The translations under genes and the position numbers were made by a program. From positions 496,001 through 560,000 of the forward strand of contig JAUFSD010000009.1 in the NCBI GenBank assembly GCA_033030425.1: 64,000 nucleotides of DNA, in the 5' to 3' direction. The notes beneath the pieces were generated by a model, which did not search any database, was not told the DNA's origin, and saw nothing but the letters and a program-made list of their open reading frames with translations. This DNA is from Verpa conica (Eukaryota; Ascomycota; Pezizomycetes; Pezizales; Morchellaceae). Below, piece after piece: positions 27,826 through 38,000 of this stretch. Every line of letters begins with the position of its first letter. The first letter of the stretch is position 1.

Positions 27826-29798
27826 TTATTGAGTACTAATAGGCATGGGGTCATCCCCCACACGGCGTTTCTTTGCGCTCGTGCCTGTTTCAGTCGCTGT
27901 CGGGCCCTCCTCCGGTGATCTCTTTCTCCCTGTACCCTCAGAGCTCGGGGTAGCTTCCTGGACAATAGGAGGGGTAATGAGTTCTTTATCATTCTCGATT
28001 TTAGGAGGAATATGGGCTACCGGAGCGACAGGCGCTACGGGAGCGACTGGTGCAACTGGAGCGACTGGGGCAACAGGTGCGACAGGTGCGACAGGGGCAA
28101 CAGAAGTAACTGGTGCAACGGGGGCGACTGGTGCTACTGGTGCTACTGGTGCAACAGGGGCTACTGGTGCAGGCCCCTGCGCAGGTGTGATTGTAGAATC
28201 CAGATCAAATATTTGGTGCGTTGCCATATCCTCCCACCTCACCATATCATGTGGCCCCTCCGGTTCCGGATTCTGACTCCCCTCTTTCGGGCCCCCTTGG
28301 GCAACCGCCAAAAAGTCATCTGTGATCTGCTCAAGGGATGTACCTGCGAATCCTTCGTTGAGTGCTGGGTCTAATGCTAAGGATCCGGGCGCAGGTGATT
28401 GATCAGGCGATGCTACGGCCTGTTCCTGGGCGGTTCCCCAGCCCGCAAGTAGGCTTTGCATAAGCAGCTCTGTGGCATTGGCCTTGGAAGTACTTTCTTG
28501 ACTTGATTCTTCATCATCGCCTTCTCTGGCTTCGTTGGAGGAGCGGGGAGGCTTGGGTCTTTGGCGGGGACGAGCCTTGAAACCGGCTGATTCGTATCTT
28601 TCGGGGAATGCATTGCGGAAACTTAAAAAGTTAGTTTGTGTTGGTAGATATAAGGAGAGAGTGTACAAACCGATCACGAAGATCTGTGCCCCGACGGTGG
28701 CTTAAATTTAATGTAGGGTCATTCTGTATCTTCGACCAAGACGCCCCATGCTGCTCACTGTTAACACCCCTAACCCTTTAAAGCTCCATTATAGAAAACT
28801 TACAATTTGAAACCCCTGAAGAAGACGGGCATCTTCTTCTTGCGTAAACTCTCTCCTTTCGCGACGCTGTACCTTTGGAAAGCTCTTTGGAATCCCAAGT
28901 TTCTCCAAAACCTGAGCATGATGGAGTTCCGTTCTCGTAGCCTTCTTCTTCCCTTTATCACTATCCGGTGCCTTAGGCGTTCTAGGTGCAGCCGGGGTCA
29001 CAACAATTGTATCACCCGCAGGAGTAGGCCGTGACTGCGAAGCCGCATCAGAATCTTCTTCTGACCCGCGTGCGTTCGCTTTTTTATACTCCTTGGGGAA
29101 GCATGTGCGAAACCTAACCCATCTGATTAGTATTGCAGGCAGGGTAACGTGGAGTGATACTTCAAGGACACAAACCTGTCTTTCAAATCTACGGATGAAC
29201 GGCCATTAAAGTGAAACTGCGAATCATCAAGCACCTTTTTCCAATTCCCCACACCGTGCTGGAAGAAACGCAAAAAAAAGTAATCAGCGCCTATGCTCGC
29301 TAGACAAGAATGACGCGCAAAAAAAAGCTTACAATATGACATCCTTTAATCAAATCATTTGTTTCCTCCTCAGTCCATTTCCGTCTTGCCCTTCTATTCG
29401 AACTTTTCCCTCCGACCGATGAAGGTGGGGCTCTATTTGGTGTTGTTGCTCCCTTAGAAGCCTGGCCCTCGGTTGTCGCCATACCAGATGGTAGAAGCGC
29501 TGGATATGACCGACTTCCTGATGGAGTTGCAATTTGGTCTTGGCGGTTCTCTGCCGCTACCGCTTTCTCTTTCTCGCTTTTTGCTTTATCAATATCCATT
29601 GATGGGGCTAGTGGTGCGGGCTGGGGTTTCATCCGCACTATCACGGTTTCTTCCATGGTCTCTTGCGCATCTTGACGTTGCGGGAGTTCTTTCGGTATAT
29701 CTGTCTGGAGTGGAGACTGTTGCTGTTGTTGTTGCTGTAGATGCTGTTGTTGCTGCTGCTGATGCTGTTGATGTTGTTGCTGCTGTTGCTGTTGCTGT

Positions 29799-29830
<32 letters not shown>

Positions 29831-30055
29831 TTGCTGAGATGGCTGTGACTGCTGCTGCTGCTGCTGCTGCTGTTGCTGGTTCGGTTCTCGCCGGCCTTGT
29901 TGGTATTGCGGAGAGCTGTACGCATCTTGACTCGTTGATGGTTCGAGCGGCGCTGGACGATCTCTCGGCTGCGAGTCGGACCCGGAGGGGTAGGGAGGGA
30001 CATCGCGGATTGGAGGCAGGCTGAGAGCAGCCAGAAGATGGCTGGTCATGTCCAT
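27826..30055 (-). CDS. Double-Myb telobox-type DNA-binding protein (Tay1/Teb1-like)
   Basis: Five exons, 29333-30055, 29176-29258, 28804-29113, 28671-28753 and 27826-28621, total 1995 nt (664 aa). Two Myb/telobox domains are each split by introns at similar places. The first runs [43 protein letters not shown]. The second runs [43 protein letters not shown]. The VDLKDRFR-type third helix is the telobox signature. Arrangement resembles Tay1 of Yarrowia and Teb1/Mug152 of S. pombe, which bind telomere-like repeats at telomeres or promoters. The N-terminal half has a long Gln tract, and the C-terminal half has a Val-Ala-Pro repeat. The exact orthologue is uncertain. Confidence 0.8.
28016..28172 (-). 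repeat. Tandem 9-bp repeat coding for (Val-Ala-Pro)n
   Basis: On the plus strand, units such as GGTGCAACT and GGAGCGACT repeat through the stretch and encode about 15-17 Val-Ala-Pro units in the double-Myb protein. Third positions vary, so the repeat is old or under protein-level selection. One unit is changed to Val-Thr-Ser. Confidence 0.85.
29716..29878 (-). repeat. Poly-glutamine coding repeat (CAA/CAG)
   Basis: The minus strand has a mixed CAG/CAA array interrupted by a few His, Ser and Leu codons, giving Gln-rich tracts of about 50 residues upstream of the first Myb domain. Mixed codons suggest a tolerated protein feature rather than a pure microsatellite expansion. Confidence 0.85.
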
Positions 30056-30592
30056 TGTGGAGTTGAAAACGCAGCTACAAAGCTGGGACTACTGTAATTG
30101 AATATTGACAAACCCGTAAGCAGAAGCAAGAGGGGAAGGAGAAAGGTTGTGGTGGTGGTTGGTAGTGGGGGGGTGAGGGAAGCGTGACAAGGCGAGAGAG
30201 AGTGTGAGAGAGGGTGGAGGTGCTTGTCCTGTTACTTGGGCCAAAGAGGCCCAGTAGCGACAGCCATAAGCCGCAGAGAGCGGTTGTGTACCCATTACAT
30301 AATCATCCAGTCAACACCGGGCGCGAGGGAAAAGGGCAAGATATGGCGGTGAGAGACAGAGGCCGTATTGTACTCCCTGTCAATCGGTTATGCAGAGGAA
30401 AACTACACGAGAACATAGACGTGTACTGTCTCAATTCTTATCTGGAACTTCACTTGCGGTGTTGAGTAGAGTACTTTGCAGCATATAAAGCACACACCAA
30501 CACCTGGCCCACTGCAGAATACGCGAATAGAGTACACCCTGAACCAAGCACTTTTAACTGAGAGGTAGCCCATAACCCGAGATTCATCCAAT
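30056..30592. promoter_or_regulatory. Divergent promoter of the double-Myb gene and the DUF7704-like gene
   Basis: 537 bp between two divergent starts, with a GA/GT-rich stretch near 30130-30210 next to the Myb gene. No accepted ORF or RNA. Confidence 0.45.
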
Positions 30593-31262
30593 ATGTATAC
30601 ACTGCCACCGTTCTTCCACTTTGTCTTTGTGACGGTGGAACCGCTCTCTACGTACGTGTTCTAAACATACTTCAAACATCTCGAGAACCCCAATCATGAA
30701 ATATCACCGGAGAGACAGTTGGGCGATTCTGACAACAGATCAGGATAAGTGGCTTCATGTATCCGTACCTCTCACAAGAAAGGTTCCTGACTGAGCAAGT
30801 CCCGGTGCCTCTCATTCAGCACACCGACATCTCACAAAATGTCCGAGGAACCGTCATGCAGCTAGCAAATTGCTATCTTTTGCTTTCTATGTGCTCCACG
30901 GCTGTCCTTAGGACCACAAATGAGAAGGCCGTAGTTAGGAATTTTCTTATCGCATTATTACTTGGAGACATTGGTCATCTGTAGGCTACCTGCAGCTTAA
31001 TCATATTGAGAATTCTTACTGAGTGAGTAATAGCTACTTTACCTGGACTGCTCTGGGAACAGAACTTTTCTTCGACTATACCCAGTGGAACTCACTGACA
31101 GCTGGAAATGTTGGATTCACGGTATAATACTCACACCTTCACCTTCATCGTTCAGCTTGTGCTGATTTCTCTTAGATATTCCTCTTGTTAAGCCGACTTT
31201 TATACCTGGCTGGATGGGGATTTACCTCCCAGCCTTCCATCAAACCTAGGAAAATGGCATAG
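30593..31262 (+). CDS. Small fungal membrane protein, DUF7704-like
   Basis: Four exons, 30593-30651, 30750-30980, 31034-31121 and 31176-31262, total 465 nt (154 aa). The order of segments fits the fungal DUF7704 family: PPFFHFVFVTVEPLS, then MQLANCYLLLSM, KAVVRNFLIALLLGDIGHLY, WNSLTAGNVGFT and IFLLLSRLLYLAGWG. Three to four hydrophobic helices are predicted by eye, so it is an integral membrane protein of unknown function. The exon 2 acceptor is AAG. Family assignment is from memory of the pattern and should be read as likely, not proven. Confidence 0.72.
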
Positions 31263-31447
31263 TATCTTGGCCTCAAACGTGATGGTTTTCGTCTTTCTAG
31301 CCCACCCATACCCAGCAATCAGTAGATACAAATATATGTTTCCCCATACCCAGTCCATATCACGTGACATGCAAGCAACCGCACTGTAGCTCCTTGGCCA
31401 CATCCCCACTCCAACTCTCAACGTCAACACATTCCACCCACGCGACA

Positions 31448-32826
31448 ATGTCAAAAAATAGTGAAGACCTCTCCGACGACTTTGTCGCCTCCATCCTTTC
31501 AAAAGAAGCTAGTGAGAAAAATATTAGATACTCCGCGTTAGGGTTACAAGCATTCCTGCCAAAAAGGTTGGTTTTTGCGCAACCCATTAATTGCGCTGTA
31601 GAGACTAATAGCTTAGGTCGGCGACGAATGCACCAAAACCGAATACGCGGTTCCTCCGCAATATTGTGCGCGAAGCTGATAGTCACAATGCGGCACTGCT
31701 CGCGAAGGAGGCAGAGGAGTCGAAGGAGCGATTACGAATACTACACTTAAAAGAGAGAGCAAAACGACGAAGTGAGGAGGTTGCTAGTAATGGCGTTGAG
31801 GGCGGTAGTCAAAAGTCTAGAGCAGCGCAGAGACCCGATAGACAAATCTACAAGGTTGGGGCGAAGCGGGGAGTTCCGACTGCGAGGGACAGCACGCAGA
31901 ATAGGGAAAATCGAGCAGGGAAGGAGAACGAGAGGAAGAGGAGGCGTTCATGGAGTAGGGACGGTAGGGAAGACGAACGGAGTAAGAGTCATAGGAGTAG
32001 ATCAACTGATCAGCGGAGTGGGAGCCCGGGTGGGGGAAGACGACACAGAAGAGAGAGCAGGTCACGAGAGCGCAAGAGGTCAGGGGAACATAGGAGAGAC
32101 AGGTCAAGAGAGCACAAGAGGAGTAGGTCTGAAGACCGGAAAAAGAGCGAGAGTAATAAGTATCACCGACATCACTCCTCCAGACACCACAACTCGAAGG
32201 ACATAGACGGCTCCAGACATTCCCGCTCCCGTGAAAGGGGCATCGATAAATCTCCCACCTCCCACAGGTCTGATAGGAAAGAGCGCTCAGAGCTAAATGC
32301 AAAATCCCGCTCATCACGCCCCCGTTCTCCCCGTCGTCGCCCCGATGAATCAGATGCCGATCACGAACGCCGCCGAAAGCGCAGGAAAGAAATGGAAATG
32401 GCTGAAGAACCTGATCGCTCCTCTCGTGCCTCCACAGACCCCCTCCTCGCCATAATTGGCCCAGCTCCACCTCCCCCAACTCGCACCCGTGGCCGAGGCA
32501 CCATGTCTGGTTCATCCGCCATGGATGCACGATTCAGTGAGCAGTACGATCCCGCTATGGACGTGCGACCTGATGCAAATGGTGAGGAGGACGATTGGGA
32601 TAACGCTATTGAGGCGTACAGAGATCGACAGAAGTGGAAAGCGTTGGGGGCAGAGAGGCTGAGGTCAGCAGGCTTTGATGAAGATTTTATTACTGCATGG
32701 GAGAATAATGATACGAAGAATACGGCAAATATCAAGTGGGCGAAGGAGGGTGTAAGGGAGTGGGACAGAGGGAAAGTGGTGGTGGAGGGGGAAGTGAAGG
32801 TAAGGGCGAGTTGGTCGAAAGATTAA
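31448..32826 (+). CDS. RS-rich nuclear protein, probable spliceosome-associated
   Basis: Two exons, 31448-31566 and 31617-32826, total 1329 nt (442 aa). The N-terminus (DDFVASILSKEASEK, RYSALGLQAFLPKR) and the next segment (NAPKPNTRFLRNIVREADSH) look conserved. The middle is a long Arg/Ser/Glu/Asp/His-rich region like an RS domain. The C-terminus has YRDRQKWKALGAERLRSAGF and DEDFITAWENN. Such proteins are often annotated in fungi as pre-mRNA-splicing factors. The exact family name is uncertain; a nuclear role is inferred from the RS composition. Confidence 0.7.
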
Positions 32827-33934
32827 TATGTCATGGACTTGGAGGAAGAATTGTACAGTTATACATTTTGCTTTTTTTTGCTTTTTTCGAGTACATACTC
32901 TACATGTACTTTTATATAGTTTCCAAGCTCCATGAATGCGCTAGGACAATAATACCATATACCCTGTTACCATATTCATTGACAGACATTGGATTATGTA
33001 CTTCTATACGTATTTAATTAACGTAATGAGCTCTATGAAAAGAAGGAACCAACCATACTCGACCCTAACTCAACCTAGCCCAAACCTTAGCCCAAACCCT
33101 AGCCCAAACCCTAGCCCAGCTTACTGACCAACTTTGTAGTCGATGTTGATGTCGAGTGATAGGCTGTGATTTGACTAGTTCGGAAGATGTATTTTTGCGT
33201 TCAAGTTTGAGCTAGGGTTAGAGCCGTATCTCTCTCTTCTCTCTCCGTTATCCCTAAGAGCTACTCTTATAACTACCTTGATTCCTTACACTTAAGGGTG
33301 ACAGTGTTACATAATAGAGCAAGGCCTAATGATCTTAGGTCGAGTATCTCATCCCGTTCCCGGTTACATGCCGTACAAGTCCTAAAAAATTAGGGTGAAG
33401 CAAACAAACCATTCCCCCTTGGGCTATGGTTGCACAAGTCTTCCTTAACTTGTCCCTACTTCCCGACGGCCCGGTAATCACTCTTTGTTCCTGAAGGCCT
33501 ATGTTTCAAGATCTTAGAGAACCCGTCTAGCAAACAGGGTAGAGAGATATTCTACCTTGTCTCCTCTGACTCACTCTTGGTAGTTGATAGTAGGCATGGA
33601 GTGCTTTCACCCGTTCAAATTGCTGGGAAGCTGGATTTAACAAAATATATTTCCTAAACCATCGAAAGCAATGTTTGCTTACTTTTTATAGCATTGACAT
33701 GGCGCATAATGTGTCGTGAAGCTCGGGAATGTACTGAAAATCCCGTTCCGAGTACACCACTTACGGTTATTGTCGGGGTAGAGATTTTTATTGAAAGAGT
33801 TCATTATATATTCTAGTATTTTTTTCAAGTTACAATTCTTTTCTGCAAGCTCTGTCAGACCTTATAGCATTTACTAGCAGAGATATTTACTACTCCAATT
33901 TCATAATGCCTCCCCTCCCTCCCCACCAGCATAA
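32827..33934. other. Intergenic region with telomere-like repeat
   Basis: About 1.1 kb without a gene. At 33071-33120 it holds about four copies of a 12-bp unit, CCCAAACCCTAG, one of them slightly changed. A TAGGGTTAG occurs near 33214. Confidence 0.6.
33071..33120. repeat. Short tandem telobox-like repeat (CCCAAACCCTAG)n
   Basis: About four head-to-tail 12-bp units, each containing AAACCCTAG, the telobox core. Too short and too variant to be a telomere; it may be an interstitial remnant or a binding cluster. Confidence 0.75.
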
Positions 33935-34626
33935 ATGTCACCAGGGCCACAAGAGCCAAGACCCAAGGCTGTTCGAGAGACTCAGAAACAACGGACCCAA
34001 CGAAAAACGTGGCAAAAATATAGAGGGGTTACTCCAGCTCCAAACCCTATGAAGGTATTAAAATCCCAATGGAAAAAAAGAAGGCCACAGGCCAACAGTT
34101 GTATTCCCAGATCCTCAAACGCATCTTCAGTATACTGTCATAAATATTTTAAAATACTTATAAAACACTATAGAATGACCCTTGTATTTCCGGTATCTCA
34201 GCTCAACTAGAGAGGGTTGGCCTAACAAGCCCTACTATGGAGACCCTAGGCCTCAGTCAGATAGCTCCAAATATTGTAGATGATCTGCTACGACTAGAAG
34301 AAGTGATGGCCAAGGTAGATGGGTGGGCCCGTAAGGTTACGGATGATGTATACTCGGAGTGGCTGAGTGGGGGCTGCATTTTCTACTTCAAAGAGAATGT
34401 AGAATGCCCAACATTCGAGTGGCAACTGTTCCCCCTACTTGGGGGTTCAACTTATGTATATGAACAAACCACTAGAACCCACGTGGTACAAGAGCTGTCG
34501 GCAGAGGCAAGTGTGGAGAGACCGACACAGGGGCTTGAGGTGTCACCTAGGGTTCAGGTGTCTGGCCGGGGCTTGAGTCGTTTGTATTTTTTGTCTGCGT
34601 TTTTGTTCAGTAGTAGAAGGGTTTAA
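33935..34626 (+). CDS. Hypothetical lineage-specific gene, exon structure uncertain
   Basis: The best-supported part is a splice from ILKRIF (donor GTATAC at 34130) to QLERVGLTSPTMETLG (acceptor at 34201), followed by an open frame to 34626. The segment NIVDDLLRLEEVMAKVDGWA looks like a folded helix. The N-terminus is either a basic stretch from the ATG at 33935, joined by a second short intron, or the ATG at 34069. The last 30 residues become Ser/Arg-rich and may be read-through of a missed splice. No family recognised. Confidence 0.35.
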
Positions 34627-35069
34627 GTGATTTTTGGTTTTCGTTACTTTGGGTAGATAGCAGATGATAGATATTATTACAACAGCCTTGATTGAGCTTC
34701 TGTAAATAGAAAGTGGATAGACTGGGCTATCGTGATGTCGCAAAGATAGGCTTGGCTTGATAAATCTATTTTCTAGGTCATGAATTACAGTGCTTAGTCT
34801 CTTCATGGATAGTCACCATTCACAATCTCAATAATCCCTACGAAGGAACAAGATAGTATATCTTAACCATCCCCATCCCACGCGGGTGCAAGGCCTCATG
34901 TATTCCAAAAAGAGACGAAAGGAGAAAAAAAAATAGCCACCCTTTTGTAAAAAAGAGAAAAAAAAGTATAATACAATAACAAAACCCATCTAAGTTCGCT
35001 GTAAGAAAATTGTGAAAAGAGAAAAGAAAGAAAGGTGAGGAGGGAAGAAAAAAAGTCACCAACGCAACC
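34627..35069. other. 3' spacer between convergent genes
   Basis: About 440 bp of A- and T-rich sequence downstream of MED12 and of the hypothetical gene. Nothing further is seen. Confidence 0.5.
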
Positions 35070-38000
35070 CTATCCATCCGCCTTATGACATCTAGCCCTC
35101 CTCGTTTTAAATAATGTTAAACTAATACTAGTATCGTTCTCCCCAATAATAGGGGATGGTTCGGCAAGTTTTTCCCATGGTTTCATAGGATAATCAATTA
35201 GTTTGCCTCTCTGGAACGCTTTGAGCCATTCCCCACCTCCGCCAATGCTAATTATTTCCCCGCCACCGACGAGGTAGGACATTCGGGGGGTGGGTTTCTT
35301 TCCACGGATGAAGCGACGGACTTGAAGACGGGCGTCCTCAGGTAGTTCTACATGTAGAGGAATTTGTTAGAAAGACTTCATAATCAACGAGTTGAGTAAA
35401 CATACCATCGATGAAGCTGCTTGTAATATCAAACACAAAGTCGAATAAATCCTCATCCTTCTGAACAAATTCGTGCTGTGTCTACTGTCAGTATCCATGA
35501 ATCTACAATATATGCCTTGACTATATAGTACTTACCTGCAACAAAGTGCATAATCCCACGACCATCCTTCCCTGATCCGAAACGCCGGACTTTGAATTCA
35601 AAAACGCCGCTCGATGCAAAACAATCATTCGCAAAAACAAAAGCAACCTATCAAATCGCCCCCAAGTTTAGTCCCAAACCAACATTCCCCCGCCTTCAAA
35701 TCGGAAAAATTCAAAAAAATTCAAAACATACCAACACCTAGACTCCGTCAAAGAATCATTCCACAAAACCTCCGGAACCGCATGATCCCCCTTTTCCAAA
35801 TCGTCCTCCCCCAATGTCAAGCTCTGCACAATCATATTCAACTTATCTACCAACAAGCCCGCAATACTCGCCACACCCTGAGTTGGAATACTATACGCCG
35901 TCGCCTCAATGACCGATAGCAACGCTCTCGCCAACGACTCACCACTCTCTCTCCCCTCCGGAAGCGATGGCTCATGTGGACCAAGACACAACCGTACAGG
36001 CGGGAATGTAGACGAATTTAGGACAAGTTCTTCGGCGTACATGCGGATCTGAGAAGCACACTCCTGGTTCAACACGGACACGAGGTCGGTCCAGATGTTG
36101 ACGCGGTCTTTAAACGTTGATGCTATCCCCTGGAAGAAGGGCTTCGTCAGTGGATTCTCTGCGCTCCCGCTAATGTCGCCGCCGCGTCGTGAAGAGGCGT
36201 TCTTGTTCTCGGCATCGAATATGATTCGCATCTTTAGCTGGCAAAGTCCGATTGAGAAGTCATTTGCGAATTGAATAAGCTGTGAAACTTGCACTTCAGG
36301 GTCGAGGTCTGTCGTATCTTCAAAACCATCAGTTTTTTGTCTCAGGTTGAGAGAAATATTATCTCCTACGCCAAAAGGTGTTCAAACCCTTCCGCGTAAG
36401 ACGTTTCATCAAAATAAACATTAGGAAGGGAGGACAAACCACCAGATTCATGATCATCGAGTAAATGATCAATCAGTACCCTTAGCCACTGCAAAATACT
36501 TGGATTCCCCGTCCTACTCAGTGGCTCTACAATATCCGAGATCAAAATCTCAGGCCGCGCAGTTGCCAACCCCCTCAATAAGTGTAGTACAGACCGCGAT
36601 AAAACAAGCCCTCTCAACCTCACTGCCAGATCTGAATTCTGAGCAGTAGCACAGAGCTCAATTGACCGACAGACCAGCCTTACGAACGGCTCCGTGAACT
36701 TCAACTCAAAGATCTTTCGCTTCCGGTTGAGACTATACATTTCCTGTGGTGACAAGCTTAGCTCTGATGAGCCGTGACTAACCAACAAATCCAAAGTCTG
36801 GGCTGCGAGCTCCCCCGCGGCAATGTTAGGTAGTTTTGTATCCGGCTTAAGCACGGCCAATGTAGCGCTAACCACAACTTCGAGTTCCAAGCAAGAGGAC
36901 GCCACAAGCACCGACATTGTCTGCAGCAATGGTGGGCGACTCGAGGACTGTAGGAGTCTCGTCACCCAACCACGCATCAGCTCGTCAAACATCTTTGCGT
37001 CAAACTGTCGTAGCTTTGTCAAATACGACACCGAGGAAGATAGTTGTCCTTGAGCTCCTGTGTCATCGAATGTCGTCTCAACTTTCGAAACAATAGTCTC
37101 AAACAGCCGTGACAGGTTGTGATTATCAATTGTTGCACCACTAGCGAGTAGTCGATCAATCTCTTCATTGCTATCTGCTGCTCCACCGTCAAAGATATCG
37201 GCCATAGTATCAGACACTGGTGAATTTGCCATGCCAGCTCTAGGAAAGTGTTGGTCATGCGAAACTAGATCCTCCTCCAACTGCCGCCTGATATCCTCAT
37301 TTGCGCCGGGGAAGGAAGCAAGATCTGCCAAAGAAACAACTAAATACTTCTCTAAGCGTCTGCGCATCTGGAGCTTCTTATAGCGGTTATGGAGAAGACG
37401 CAAACACTCGTTCACAGCCCCGAGCGCTGAAAAGGCTTCAATGTTGTAACTAACTGTATCTGCCGCTTCGCTCAACGTACTGCTGCTATCAGAGGAGCTA
37501 ACCATCCTCACCACGTCTACTAACACAACCATATCTTGAAATAGCTCAAGGAGTCCGCGGAGGAGAATAAACTGGGCCGTTGTTACAGCCGTAATGCCCA
37601 CTTCTACGCTCAAGTCTCTCCAGTTGTCGCGGCCAACGGGCTGGCCTTTGACGACATGCATGCGGACGTTATCCCTAATCCAGATTCCAAGCTCCGACAT
37701 GACAGTCCTAGACAATCCTCGGAAGAAGTCTGTTTCCTGGGCAGAAAGGGATTCAACAGTGTGTATGGATATAGAGTCCTTATCAAAGATCCCCGAGATC
37801 CTGGAGCCAAGTATTTCCTTTGCAGCCTCAAGAGAGCGATTCTCTTCCTCTATATTAAAGCCCGTATTCGCCAACAATATCTTCCTAAGGTTCCGACTCG
37901 GTGTTGGTGAGGTGTAGATCGGCACTTCAGCAAGAAGTCGTACATGGCAAGGGTTCTCCTACAGTCCCATCGTCAACATAACCTCCACCTTTTTACCACC

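Noticed and set aside
27845..28276. Plus-strand Gly-Ala-Thr repeat frame resembling a collagen-like or phage tail repeat
   Set aside because: Antisense of the Val-Ala-Pro repeat; the minus-strand frame is continuous with the Myb exons and is clearly the real one.
29473..30024. Plus-strand 183-codon frame rich in Ala and Val
   Set aside because: Antisense of the poly-Gln tract of the double-Myb gene; low-complexity translation of CTG/TTG repeats.
31817..32530. 237-codon minus-strand frame
   Set aside because: Shadow of the RS-rich protein on the plus strand; Ser/Cys/Leu-rich composition is the antisense of RS codons.
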